From Bdellovibrionales bacterium CG10_big_fil_rev_8_21_14_0_10_45_34 (GTDB taxonomy: Bacteria; Bdellovibrionota; Bdellovibrionia; Bdellovibrionales; 1-14-0-10-45-34), in assembly GCA_002778785.1 (NCBI GenBank), contig PEZS01000011.1, positions 352,868-416,867 of the forward strand: a stretch of DNA of 64,000 bases, given 5' to 3'. Positions within the stretch are counted from its first letter, which is position 1. The number at the start of each line of letters is the position of its first letter. The notes under the pieces were generated by a model that did not search any database, was not told where the DNA came from, and worked only from the letters and a program-made list of their open reading frames with translations. Shown here piece by piece: positions 56,855-64,000 of this stretch. The position numbers were made by a program, and so were the translations under genes.

Positions 56855-58140
56855 CGACCCGGAGACATGGGTGACAGTTTGTACCTAAGACATAGGTAAC
56901 ACTTTTGGTCCGAACGGGTTTGCTAAAGGTTCGAACCGACAACTATCGGTATCAAAATATCCTAAATCGTAATCCATAAAGGTCACAAGCCAAGTTCCAT
57001 CGCCGACCTCCTTAAGTCCAAGTTTTTGGCCCATAAACACCTTACTTAAATTGATTTTCATTTTCCCGATGCAAATTCGTCCGCAGCTCGTAACCTCGAT
57101 CTCTCGGTCATGCAGAGGATATTCGATCGGCTGTAGTCCCTGGTAACTTCGATCAGACCGGGTATAAATTTCGCTTGGATATTTCATGCCCAAGGCTTCA
57201 TGAGGACGATCCGTATTAAATTCTTCTAAAAAATCATCGAATTTTGCCTGCTGCTGCAAAAAATTTTGTCCTGCTGGTTTTGTAGCTTCTTTCTTTAAAG
57301 TTAAATGCATTCTTTCATGCCGGCCATTCTGCTGCGGACACCCCGGTTGGATTCTCTCGATCTGGATTCCAAGTCGTAACCACCAAACGGATAGCTTGCT
57401 TAAATTAAATAACGAGTTCGCTGACGCAAAGGGCACACCATTATCTGTCCTAATAGATTTTGGTAAGCCGTATTCTTTAAAAGTCTTTTCAAAAACTGTG
57501 AACGCGTAAATTTCTTTCGTCGTGCTGAGCCCCTCGCATCGAAGTAGATAGCGGCTTGCTTGATCCGTGATCGTTAAAGGGTAGCAATACTCCTTCGAGC
57601 CTAGCATAAACTCACCCTTGTAATCGGCACACCACAACTCATTGGGGTAACTTGCCTGGGATAACACTGTACCTTCTGCACGCCTTCTGATGCGGCCTCT
57701 TGGGATCACCAAACCATTGCGATCAAGAGCTGCATGGATCGTACTTTTTGCAGGAGTTCGGACATCAGGAAATTTTCTAATTAACTTTTCACGGATCTTT
57801 CTCGCACCCCAACTTGGATACTCTTTCTTCATATTTAAAATAAACTTTTCAACCTGAAGAGGGAGTTGATTCGCCAGACGAATGGGTCTTCGGCTACGAT
57901 CCGTAAACGCACCAGTGCCGATATCCTGATAGCGCTCTACAATCTTATAGCCAGTCTTTCTTGATATTCCGAACTCTCGGCAAAGGCTCGTCATAGATTC
58001 ACCATCTAAAAGCCTTGCGACAAACTTAACGCGCTCATCCATAACACTACGCTCCTTCCATGGCATAACCGCTTTCCCCCTTTTTGGGGAAAAGTGTAAC
58101 CTATGTGTCCGGTACGTTTTGTTACCTATGTCTCGGGTCG
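56855..58140 (-). mobile_element. IS481-family insertion sequence
   Basis: About 1.29 kb with imperfect terminal repeats: CGACCCGGAGACATGGGTGA at the left, and the inverse of CGACCCGAGACATAGGTAAC at the right. Each end carries a second inner ACATAGGT-type repeat. It holds one transposase gene. No target duplication is evident at either side, so it may have been rearranged. Confidence 0.75.
56885..58066 (-). CDS. IS481-family DDE transposase
   Basis: 393 aa. N-terminal HTH SMTSLCREFGISRKTGYKIV, then the catalytic core with Asp in ELWCADYKGEF, Asp in SIRTDNGVPF and Glu in QNGRHERMHL, all intact. The C-terminal part is MDYDLGYFDTDSCRFEPLANPF. Full length, so the element may be active. A related C-terminus reappears at 63916. 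Confidence 0.9.
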   Translation of the reverse strand: MPWKERSVMDERVKFVARLLDGESMTSLCREFGISRKTGYKIVERYQDIGTGAFTDRSRRPIRLANQLPLQVEKFILNMKKEYPSWGARKIREKLIRKFPDVRTPAKSTIHAALDRNGLVIPRGRIRRRAEGTVLSQASYPNELWCADYKGEFMLGSKEYCYPLTITDQASRYLLRCEGLSTTKEIYAFTVFEKTFKEYGLPKSIRTDNGVPFASANSLFNLSKLSVWWLRLGIQIERIQPGCPQQNGRHERMHLTLKKEATKPAGQNFLQQQAKFDDFLEEFNTDRPHEALGMKYPSEIYTRSDRSYQGLQPIEYPLHDREIEVTSCGRICIGKMKINLSKVFMGQKLGLKEVGDGTWLVTFMDYDLGYFDTDSCRFEPLANPFGPKVLPMS

Positions 58141-58262
58141 CTCAATTGAACCTACATACACGTCCTCAATTTGTAATATCAATAACTTAGGGCTCTGAAG
58201 CGAGTCACTAGGCTGGGCTCAAGCAAGTTTCTTGAACCCAACTAGATTTAGGCCAGTTCTAT

Positions 58263-58703
58263 CTAACATTTTTTCTTCAAAACCGAATCGCCAGAAACTT
58301 TGCCAGCACCATTTGTAATAAGGAACGAAAAAACAAGAATATAGACAAACTCATAGATCTTAAAAATATCAGAGAAGACATTGATGTCATCTTTGTGGGC
58401 CGTAAGAATCGCAACGGCCATCGTGCTAGCGAGCAAGAAAGAAAAGACCCTTGTTCCAAGGCCTAATATAAGTGCAAGACCACCCACAAGTTCTAAGACT
58501 GCAATGAACGGCGCTTGCACTGAAGCAAAAGGAATTCCTAAAGATTCAAAGAAGCCCGTTACTTGGGCAAGGTTTCCTAGTTTTCCATAGCCGGCCCATA
58601 AGAAGACCCATCCTATGGCGAGCCTCGACAAAAGTGGTGGTAGCCACCCAAAACCATCAAGTACACCATACAACCACTTAACCTTTATTTTCATTTGTTC
58701 CAT
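58263..58703 (-). CDS. DoxX-family membrane protein
   Basis: 146 aa with four membrane helices, the pattern LLSRLAIGWVFLWAGYGKL and LELVGGLALILGLGTRVF. The start has GGGAGGT seven bases upstream. DoxX proteins often accompany DUF692/DUF2063 gene sets. It is divergent from the precursor-peptide gene, and both show the same ECF-type promoter motif. Confidence 0.8.
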   Translation of the reverse strand: MEQMKIKVKWLYGVLDGFGWLPPLLSRLAIGWVFLWAGYGKLGNLAQVTGFFESLGIPFASVQAPFIAVLELVGGLALILGLGTRVFSFLLASTMAVAILTAHKDDINVFSDIFKIYEFVYILVFSFLITNGAGKVSGDSVLKKKC

Positions 58704-58726
58704 TTTTAGACCTCCCGTTTCTTTTA

Positions 58727-58757
58727 GTTAAGTGCTTGAGTTGAAAGAAAGATTACT
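58727..58757 (-). promoter_or_regulatory. ECF-type promoter motif for doxX
   Basis: Minus strand GTAAT, 17 bases, CACTTAAC. Boxes and spacing match the motifs at 58764 and 61650. Confidence 0.5.
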
Positions 58758-58763
58758 TTTTTG

Positions 58764-58794
58764 TGTAATAAACTTATTTCTGGCTCCACTAAAC
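58764..58794 (+). promoter_or_regulatory. ECF-type promoter motif for the bufferin operon
   Basis: TGTAATAAA, then CACTAAAC with 17 bases between GTAAT and CACT, about 45 bases before the precursor start codon. Shared with two other units in this locus. Confidence 0.6.
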
Positions 58795-58841
58795 TAGCAA
58801 AGGGATACAAATTAATCAAACCCTTAAAGGACGGTATTAAA

Positions 58842-59144
58842 ATGAAACACGCATCATCAACTAAAAAGAATCTCGTATTGGCAGCGGCCCTAGCTAGTCT
58901 AGTTGGGACTGTCGCCTTGAATCCAAAAGTATCTTTTGCAGGCGACCACGATAAAAACGCTAAGATGGAAAAAAAGGGCGATGCCAAATGTGCAGATGGT
59001 AGTTGTGGAGATAAAAAAGATAAGAAGAAGAAAAAAGCCGACGCTAAATGTGCCGATGGAAGCTGCGGTGATAAGAAGGATAAGAAAAAGAAAAAAGGTG
59101 ATGCGAAGTGCGCTGATGGAAGCTGCGGCGACAAGAGTGAATAA
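58842..59144 (+). CDS. Bufferin-like RiPP precursor with three Cys-pair repeats
   Basis: 100 aa. Signal peptide NLVLAAALASLVGTVALNP ending near A33, then an Asp/Lys-rich mature region with three copies of a 20-residue unit whose constant part is AKCADGSCGDK (Cys 50/55, 70/75, 90/95). The repeats differ mostly by synonymous codons. The ATG at 58842 is preceded by AAAGGACGG. It overlaps the MNIO gene by one base. MNIO enzymes convert Cys of such exported peptides to copper-binding thiooxazoles; this precursor is the evident substrate. Confidence 0.75.
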   Translation: MKHASSTKKNLVLAAALASLVGTVALNPKVSFAGDHDKNAKMEKKGDAKCADGSCGDKKDKKKKKADAKCADGSCGDKKDKKKKKGDAKCADGSCGDKSE

Positions 59145-60013
59145 TGCCCGAGTCTGAAAGAAAAACTAAGTATCCCCAGCTCGGTTACGGGCTGGGACTT
59201 AGACCAGACCATTTCGATGAAGTTCTTGATGGCAAATCTGAAATGGATTGGTTTGAAGTTTTAGCTGAAAACTACATGGGTATTCCGGGGCACGGACAAA
59301 GTCCTTTGCTAAAAAAGCTTCTCCGTTTGCGAGAAAAATACTCATTGGTTCTTCATTGCGTTTCTATAAACATAGGCGCAACCAGCCCACTTGATTTCCA
59401 ATTTCTTAAAGATCTTAAAGAGCTAAAAAATTTAATTGAACCCTCTTGGTTATCAGATCACCTATGCTGGACAGGGATAGACGGTAAAAACACTCACGAG
59501 CTTTTACCTCTTCCGTATACAATAGAGGCCGTTCAACATGTCTCTGAAAGAATTCTGCAAGTTCAAGATTTTTTCGGAGAACGTTTTATGATTGAAAATA
59601 CCTCAAGTTATATCACGTACAAGTCATCCGAAATGACTGAGTGGGAATTTATCTCAGAAATAGTTAAAAAAACCGACTGCGGTATACTACTAGATGTAAA
59701 CAATGTGTTTGTTTCATCTCAAAATCACAGTTTTTCGCCAAAAAAGTTCTTAGATAGTGTCCCGTTTGCAAATGTGGGACAGATCCATATTGCAGGGCAT
59801 GATCGAAGATCAAATGGGCTTATTGTAGACACTCATGACTCAGCGGTTTGCGATGAAGTATATGATCTCATTTCTTACCTAAGCCTGAATAAAGAGTTGC
59901 CCTCTATCATGGTTGAGTGGGATGACAATATTCCGGATTTAAAAACCTACGAGGCACAAGTATTAAAGGTCAAAGAATCGCTAACGAGCCCAAAGGTGAA
60001 GGCATGGACTTAA
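59144..60013 (+). CDS. bufB: MNIO (DUF692) RiPP-modifying enzyme, BufB-like
   Basis: 289 aa, TIM-barrel multinuclear iron oxygenase. Family motifs: LGYGLGLRPDHFDEVL, WFEVLAENYMG, LHCVSINIGATSPLD, PSWLSDHLCWTG, FMIENTSSY, LLDVNNVFVSSQNH, IHIAGHD and IMVEWDDNIP, with the expected His/Asp/Glu iron ligands. It oxidises cysteines of the precursor peptide. It lies between the precursor and the DUF2063 partner. Confidence 0.88.
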   Translation: MPESERKTKYPQLGYGLGLRPDHFDEVLDGKSEMDWFEVLAENYMGIPGHGQSPLLKKLLRLREKYSLVLHCVSINIGATSPLDFQFLKDLKELKNLIEPSWLSDHLCWTGIDGKNTHELLPLPYTIEAVQHVSERILQVQDFFGERFMIENTSSYITYKSSEMTEWEFISEIVKKTDCGILLDVNNVFVSSQNHSFSPKKFLDSVPFANVGQIHIAGHDRRSNGLIVDTHDSAVCDEVYDLISYLSLNKELPSIMVEWDDNIPDLKTYEAQVLKVKESLTSPKVKAWT

Positions 60014-60732
60014 AATCAATTCAAAAAGAGATCTTTCAAATAGTAAGAACAACCGGAAATAGCGATAGTGATTTGGTTGTTTCAGATGAAAAATTAAAAG
60101 CAAGTGAACGTTTGCACACCTATAAAAGAAGCTCATATTTAAAGCCTCACTCCTGCTTAAGCGATGACTTTCAAGTAACTAAGAGTCTTCTTGGAGAAGA
60201 GCGATTTGATAAATTGGTTGAGTCCTATTTAACTCTATATCCAGCTGACACTCATTTTATAAATGAGTGCGGAAAGTACTTCCCTGATTTTTTGGCAGCT
60301 TCTAATGAAGCTAGTAGCTATCCATTCATAAAAGATCTCTCCCATCTTGAATGGTTGCGGGTTGAGAGTTTTTATGATTTTTTTAATTACAAAGATGAAA
60401 ATAAAAATTTAGGTAAAGTCGTCGTTAATCCTTCGATAAAAACTCTCTTAAGTGATTGGCCTTTGCACCTCATTTGGGATGAAGAGAAGGCGCATGGAAA
60501 AAAACTGACCAAAGTCTTTGTTTGGACGACTGAGGATCGAAGCGTTCATGTTCAAGCGTGGAGCGATGATGAAACAAAAATTTTAACCGAAATGCTTAGA
60601 AGCTCCTCTTTAGACTCTGCTGTAGAAATTTTGCTGTTGGATTTTGAATCGGAAAAACTCACTGAGATTTTAACTAAAAATCTATCTGCTTGGATAAATG
60701 CGGGCCTATTTGAAATAAAAGCCGAGACCTAA
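60004..60732 (+). CDS. bufC: DUF2063 partner protein, BufC-like
   Basis: 242 aa, overlapping the MNIO gene by ten bases. The N-terminal RLHTYKRSSYLKPHSCLSDDFQVTKSLLGEERF and the ADTHFINECGKYFPDFL segment are typical of the DUF2063 family, which binds the precursor and delivers it to the DUF692 enzyme. Its end overlaps the convergent anti-sigma gene by four bases. Confidence 0.8.
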   Translation: MDLKSIQKEIFQIVRTTGNSDSDLVVSDEKLKASERLHTYKRSSYLKPHSCLSDDFQVTKSLLGEERFDKLVESYLTLYPADTHFINECGKYFPDFLAASNEASSYPFIKDLSHLEWLRVESFYDFFNYKDENKNLGKVVVNPSIKTLLSDWPLHLIWDEEKAHGKKLTKVFVWTTEDRSVHVQAWSDDETKILTEMLRSSSLDSAVEILLLDFESEKLTEILTKNLSAWINAGLFEIKAET

Positions 60733-60971
60733 TCTTTAGGGTTTTGATTTTTCTCTATGATTTTCTTTTCAAGAGAGCGAATTTTTGAGTCTTCAACCTG
60801 GCCTAGCTTTCTAAACAAGTTTTTAAACCCTGACTTCATGAGTTCGAGGTGCTTAACGTAATTAGAGCAGTGTTTACACATCATAAGGTGCATGCGAAGC
60901 TCTGCACGCTTAAAAAACGGCAGATCCTCCTCTGAATTCACATTTTTAACCAGTTCTTTACACGACATCAT
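60729..60971 (-). CDS. Zinc-finger anti-sigma factor (ZAS type)
   Basis: 80 aa with HLMMCKHCSNYVKHLE, the HxxxCxxC zinc motif of anti-sigma domains, and no membrane helix, so it is a soluble sensor. It is 14 bases after the ECF sigma gene and is its probable inhibitor, releasing it under metal or oxidative stress. Confidence 0.75.
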   Translation of the reverse strand: MMSCKELVKNVNSEEDLPFFKRAELRMHLMMCKHCSNYVKHLELMKSGFKNLFRKLGQVEDSKIRSLEKKIIEKNQNPKD

Positions 60972-60985
60972 GACAAGATCTTCCT

Positions 60986-61573
60986 TTAAGACTTAGATTC
61001 AATACACTCTCTGAGCCTGTTTCTTGCTCGATAAAGCAGGACTCCTAAGTTAGTGACGGAAACCTCAAGAATCTTACAGATATCACTGCTCCCATGATCA
61101 TCAATTTCTTTTAAGCAAAATGCCATGCGCTGACTGAGCGGAAGTCGATCTATACATTTTTGAATAAGCGCCATCATCTGAGTGCTCGCCATAAATTTTT
61201 CTGGGTCAGTAGGAGGATTAGCCCAGTGGCCGTCTTCTGCAAATCGCGACTCCATGACCTCTTCAATAGGGTCATTGGCGCTATATTTTTTTTCTTCTCG
61301 TCGAAGTTCAGAGGCCTTGTTGTACATGATGCCAAAGATAAAGGTTCTGATATGGGATCTACCCTCAAAGGAGGCCACTACATCAAAAAAAGTGGACCAA
61401 ACTCGCTGGACAAGCTCTTCTGAATTAGGTTCATCAAATCCAAGTCCAAGTGCTGCCTTGTATAGATGCTCAGTGTAGGCTGTGACAAGTTTTGAGACAG
61501 CAGCGGAATCCCTGTTTTTCAAAAGCAAAAGAAAATCTGGATGACTAAAGTGTGTGTCTTTTTTTGCTCCCAT
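60986..61573 (-). CDS. ECF RNA polymerase sigma factor
   Basis: 195 aa. Region 2 EELVQRVWSTFFDVVASFEGRSHIRTFIFGIMYN and region 4 DRLPLSQRMAFCLKEIDDHGSSDICKILEVSVTNLGVLLYRARNRL. Paired with a zinc-finger anti-sigma. It probably recognises the GTAAK-N17-CACT motif found before three nearby units; I see no good copy before its own gene. Confidence 0.88.
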   Translation of the reverse strand: MGAKKDTHFSHPDFLLLLKNRDSAAVSKLVTAYTEHLYKAALGLGFDEPNSEELVQRVWSTFFDVVASFEGRSHIRTFIFGIMYNKASELRREEKKYSANDPIEEVMESRFAEDGHWANPPTDPEKFMASTQMMALIQKCIDRLPLSQRMAFCLKEIDDHGSSDICKILEVSVTNLGVLLYRARNRLRECIESKS

Positions 61574-61649
61574 ATGGTCCCTCTAAGTGATTAAAAATAC
61601 TACCAAAGTCTTAAAGCGATGTCTCCCATAAATTTGAATTTCTTAAATC

Positions 61650-61680
61650 TGTAAGAAATCGGGCCCTGACTTCACTTAGT
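61650..61680 (+). promoter_or_regulatory. ECF-type promoter motif for the AhpD/thioredoxin/CcdA operon
   Basis: TGTAAGAAA, then CACTTAGT with 17 bases between GTAAG and CACT. It also shares a TGNCTNCACT -10 context with the bufferin promoter. Confidence 0.6.
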
Positions 61681-61713
61681 TACGTAAAACCAATCAAAAC
61701 GGAGGGTACGGAT

Positions 61714-62256
61714 ATGGGAAAAATCGGTTTGAAATCAGGGGACGATGTGTCAGGAGAAGTTAAAGAGATTCTTTCAGCAGTTGAGAAGAAATTTGGATTC
61801 GCACCCAATCTCATGAAAGTGTTTGCTTCTTCAGCACAGACATTAAAGGCATACCTTGCACTTGGTGACTTAGTGGCCGCTACAAGCTTTAGCCCTGAAG
61901 AACAGCAACTTATACTGCTCACCGTGAGCAGAGAAAATGAATGTGGGTACTGTCTGGCCGCGCACACCATGATTGCAACAAATCTCGCAAATGTGGATTC
62001 AGAGAAAGTAAGTGCCTTAAAGGCAGGAAAAAATCTTCAACCAGATAGACACGATCGGCTTGTGGAGTTTACATCTCAAGTTGTAAAAAAACGGGGCTTT
62101 GTCACTGAAGAGGACGTTTCTAAATTTAAAGCTGCGGGATTCGGTGATCAGCAAATTCTTGAAGTGATTTTGGCCGTTTCAATGAAAACTCTCAGTAACT
62201 ACGCCAATCATATTGCCGACACACCAATTGACCCGCAGTTTTCAAATCAAGAATAA
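61714..62256 (+). CDS. AhpD-like carboxymuconolactone-decarboxylase-family protein
   Basis: 180 aa. The redox motif ENECGYCLAAHT (CxxC plus His) and the family sequence FSPEEQQLILLTVSRE are intact. Such proteins reduce peroxide-linked disulphides. GGAGGG precedes the ATG. First gene of a three-gene operon with thioredoxin and CcdA. Confidence 0.82.
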   Translation: MGKIGLKSGDDVSGEVKEILSAVEKKFGFAPNLMKVFASSAQTLKAYLALGDLVAATSFSPEEQQLILLTVSRENECGYCLAAHTMIATNLANVDSEKVSALKAGKNLQPDRHDRLVEFTSQVVKKRGFVTEEDVSKFKAAGFGDQQILEVILAVSMKTLSNYANHIADTPIDPQFSNQE

Positions 62257-62285
62257 TGGTTAAATTCATATCAAGGAGATTCATA

Positions 62286-62681
62286 ATGAAGAATAAATTT
62301 TTAATGATTTTGGCAATAGGCTTATTTTCAAGTCTAGCTTCTTTTGCCTTCGATGCGCCAAGCTTTAATGAGAAAAGTTTTAAAGAAAATCAAGCTAAAG
62401 GCGAAGCCATTTTGGTTGATGTCTATGCCAAGTGGTGTCCCACTTGCAAGAAGCAGCACGCTGAGCTTGTAGAAATCTTTAACGATGAAAAATATAAAGG
62501 GATAAAATCCTACAAACTTGATTATGATGACAAGGATCTTGTTAAGAAGTTTTCAAATCTCATCGGAAAGCCTATCCCGAGACAATCTACGATCGTGGTA
62601 TTAAAAGGAAAAGAAATTGTTGCTTTCTCAATTGCCGAAACGGGTGAGAAACTAAAGTCTTCAATTGATAAGGCCCTTTAA
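62286..62681 (+). CDS. Periplasmic thioredoxin-family protein
   Basis: 131 aa from the ATG at 62286, with AAGGAG upstream. Signal peptide FLMILAIGLFSSLASFAF and thioredoxin active site AKWCPTCKKQH. The cis-Pro loop is IPRQSTIVV. It probably keeps exported cysteines (for example the precursor peptide) reduced. Overlaps ccdA by one base. Confidence 0.82.
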   Translation: MKNKFLMILAIGLFSSLASFAFDAPSFNEKSFKENQAKGEAILVDVYAKWCPTCKKQHAELVEIFNDEKYKGIKSYKLDYDDKDLVKKFSNLIGKPIPRQSTIVVLKGKEIVAFSIAETGEKLKSSIDKAL

Positions 62682-63397
62682 TGATTGGGCAGATGACCCT
62701 TGCCGTACTCGCTGGAGCGGTTACTACGCTCTCGCCTTGTGTGATTCCAGTCATACCGCTGGTTGTGGGCGGCGCTTCGCACTCGGCAAGGTTTGGCCCA
62801 CTTTATCTGCTCTTAGGACTTGTGACTTCATTTACTCTCACAGGGACATTTGCGGCGGCCCTTTTATTTAAACTAGGACTTCCGCCAGATATGTTAACCC
62901 AAGGGGCAGCAGTCCTTTTAATTCTGGTCGGTGCTTTTTTATTTTTTTCCTTTCTTGATAATCTGTTTAAGTCTTCAACTGATGGTTTGTCTCAGTGGGC
63001 AAATAACTTTATCAGTACACATAAGCTCTCTGGCCCTTTAGGGCAGTTTACCATTGGTGCACTTATTGGGCTTATTTGGGCGCCTTGTACGGGCCCAACA
63101 CTCGGCGCGGCAATTTCCTTGGCTTCGCAAGGTGAAAATCTCTTTGAATCATTTGTTGTGATGCTTTCCTTCTCGCTTGGCGCTTGCTTGCCATTAGGAG
63201 TCTATGGCTCTGTTGCAAACCTGTGGGTCAAACGAAAGGGGCAAATTATTAAATTCGGCCAGGGTTTAAGAAAGGCCGTGGCGTTATTGTTTATTTTCGT
63301 GGGCGTTTCAATTTTACTTGGGTGGCATAAAGCGCTTGAAACTTGGCTGCTCGGGCATCTTCCTGAATGGTGGGTGAACTTGATCACTCGATTCTAA
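62681..63397 (+). CDS. CcdA/DsbD-like transmembrane electron carrier
   Basis: 238 aa with six membrane helices and Cys residues in LSPCVIPVIPLVVG and LIWAPCTGPTLGA, the pair that moves electrons from cytoplasmic thioredoxin to the periplasm. It forms a reductant pathway with the preceding thioredoxin. Ends four bases from a convergent gene. Confidence 0.85.
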   Translation: MIGQMTLAVLAGAVTTLSPCVIPVIPLVVGGASHSARFGPLYLLLGLVTSFTLTGTFAAALLFKLGLPPDMLTQGAAVLLILVGAFLFFSFLDNLFKSSTDGLSQWANNFISTHKLSGPLGQFTIGALIGLIWAPCTGPTLGAAISLASQGENLFESFVVMLSFSLGACLPLGVYGSVANLWVKRKGQIIKFGQGLRKAVALLFIFVGVSILLGWHKALETWLLGHLPEWWVNLITRF

Positions 63398-63401
63398 TAG
63401 A

Positions 63402-63860
63402 TTAGCAGATATTTGAGTCTACAACTCGATCATGAATTCTCCTCACGGTTGAGTGATACCAGAGAGTCTGGCCTGCGGGGGTTTCGATCCCGCGATTTGA
63501 CAGCCAATCGGAAATTTTCTGATAAGACCAGCCTGCCTTTCTTTTGCATAAAATGCTTTCGATAACCATACGTTCCCGAACATGTGGTACACGTTTACCG
63601 TTCTCCATTTTCGTACCGTAAGTGAGCCAACCCGAGGGCTGCTTTTTCTTCTTAATGTCAAATCGATCAAGGGCCGCGTTTATACACGAATGACCGCACC
63701 CAATGAGGACAGCAATCTGCCTAGCAGTGAGCCCTTCAACAGTGTATTTTTGATTGAGGAAGGCTTTGTTTCTAAAAAGTGGCGTTGTTGAAACCGTTGA
63801 TTTTATTGTAAGATGCTTTGAGGACAGGTTCAGAAAATCAGTCTGGAAGCTGTCCACCAT
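63402..63860 (-). CDS. Paralogue of the recombinase C-terminal HTH tail
   Basis: 152 aa. From about residue 34 it matches the 56388 ORF in layout: HTH-like EGLTARQIAVLIGCGHSCINAAL, linker YGTKMENGKRVPHVRERMVI, second HTH-like WSYQKISDWLSNRGIETPAGQTLWYHSTVRRIH. It also lies next to an IS481-like end. It may be the remnant of a second element's right end or a stand-alone DNA-binding protein. Confidence 0.55.
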   Translation of the reverse strand: MVDSFQTDFLNLSSKHLTIKSTVSTTPLFRNKAFLNQKYTVEGLTARQIAVLIGCGHSCINAALDRFDIKKKKQPSGWLTYGTKMENGKRVPHVRERMVIESILCKRKAGWSYQKISDWLSNRGIETPAGQTLWYHSTVRRIHDRVVDSNIC

Positions 63861-63877
63861 TTACTTTTGGGTATATT

Positions 63878-64000
63878 CCGGACACATGGGTAACAGATTA
63901 TTCTTGATACATAGGTTACACTTTTGAGGCAAAGGGATTTGGCCCTGGCTCAAATCTTTTGCTCTTTTCATCAAAATATCCCATTTCATAATCCATAAAA
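63878..64000 (-). mobile_element. Second IS481-like element, cut by window end
   Basis: Begins GGACACATGGGTAACAG, with an inner repeat ATACATAGGTTACACTTTT, the same layout as the left end of the copy at 56855. Confidence 0.65.
63916..64000 (-). CDS. IS481-like transposase C-terminus (partial)
   Basis: The visible frame FMDYEMGYFDEKSKRFEPGP ends ASKV and a TAA. It lines up with FMDYDLGYFDTDSCRFEPLA of the complete transposase, with differences that show a related but distinct element. Confidence 0.75.
   Translation of the reverse strand, partial: FMDYEMGYFDEKSKRFEPGPNPFASKV

Noticed and set aside
58215-58239. GGGCTCAAG/CTTGAACCC hairpin after doxX
   Set aside because: Imperfect stem and no U-run on the doxX strand, so not called as a terminator.
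61574-61680. Autoregulatory ECF motif before the sigma gene
   Set aside because: A CACTTA -10-like element exists on the minus strand but no GTAAT box at the right distance.

Overview
The window looks like chromosome from a member of the Bdellovibrionota (Bdellovibrio-like predatory bacteria). That is an inference from the rpsB-tsf-pyrH-frr-uppS-cdsA block, a 7TMR-DISM sensor kinase, a lipoprotein with an FQNC-type lipobox, and a moderately AT-rich host base composition. No 16S rRNA or other decisive marker is present.

1-17.7 kb is host backbone. It holds a metalloprotease-like secreted protein; a compact signalling cluster (thioesterase, 7TM histidine kinase, periplasmic solute-binding protein, second histidine kinase, single-domain response regulator); the leftward translation and envelope block rpsB-tsf-pyrH-frr-uppS-cdsA behind a strongly structured leader; a flavoprotein-like gene; a zinc-ribbon protein; a ROK kinase; a small lipoprotein; and a succinate-semialdehyde-type dehydrogenase. 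Then comes ssrA (tmRNA, 17756-18107).

18.1-56.85 kb is a visibly AT-richer integrative conjugative element inserted at the 3' end of ssrA. A 15-bp direct repeat (18102-18116 and 56836-56850) marks the ends. Joining the two ends recreates a roughly 50-bp attP with perfect 11-bp inverted arms. From left to right the element carries: a large serine recombinase; an XRE regulator and a TIR-like protein; a leftward conjugation operon (VirB2-3-4-5-6-8-9-10-like proteins, an FtsK-like coupling ATPase, a replication-relaxation-type protein and two lipoproteins); a leftward, translationally coupled sensing cassette (OppA-like binding protein, histidine kinase, NtrC-type regulator, alpha/beta hydrolase, small periplasmic protein, methyltransferase-like membrane protein); and a rightward defence island. 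The island is a complete type 1 BREX set (HTH, brxA, brxB, brxC, pglX, pglZ, brxL) followed by SIR2-HerA, in which herA has one in-frame stop. The far right end holds a separate ORF that, in the excised circle, would be the in-frame C-terminus of the recombinase. The attachment site therefore lies inside the recombinase gene, and integration swaps its C-terminal domain.

56.86-58.14 kb is an IS481-family element directly against the right attachment core. 58.2-63.4 kb is a metal/oxidative-stress locus: DoxX, a repeat-containing bufferin-like precursor peptide, its MNIO (DUF692) maturase and DUF2063 partner, an ECF sigma/zinc-finger anti-sigma pair, and an AhpD-like/thioredoxin/CcdA operon. Three of these transcription units share a GTAAK-N17-CACT promoter-like motif, which ties them into one probable ECF regulon. 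The window ends with a paralogue of the recombinase tail beside a second, truncated IS481-like copy.
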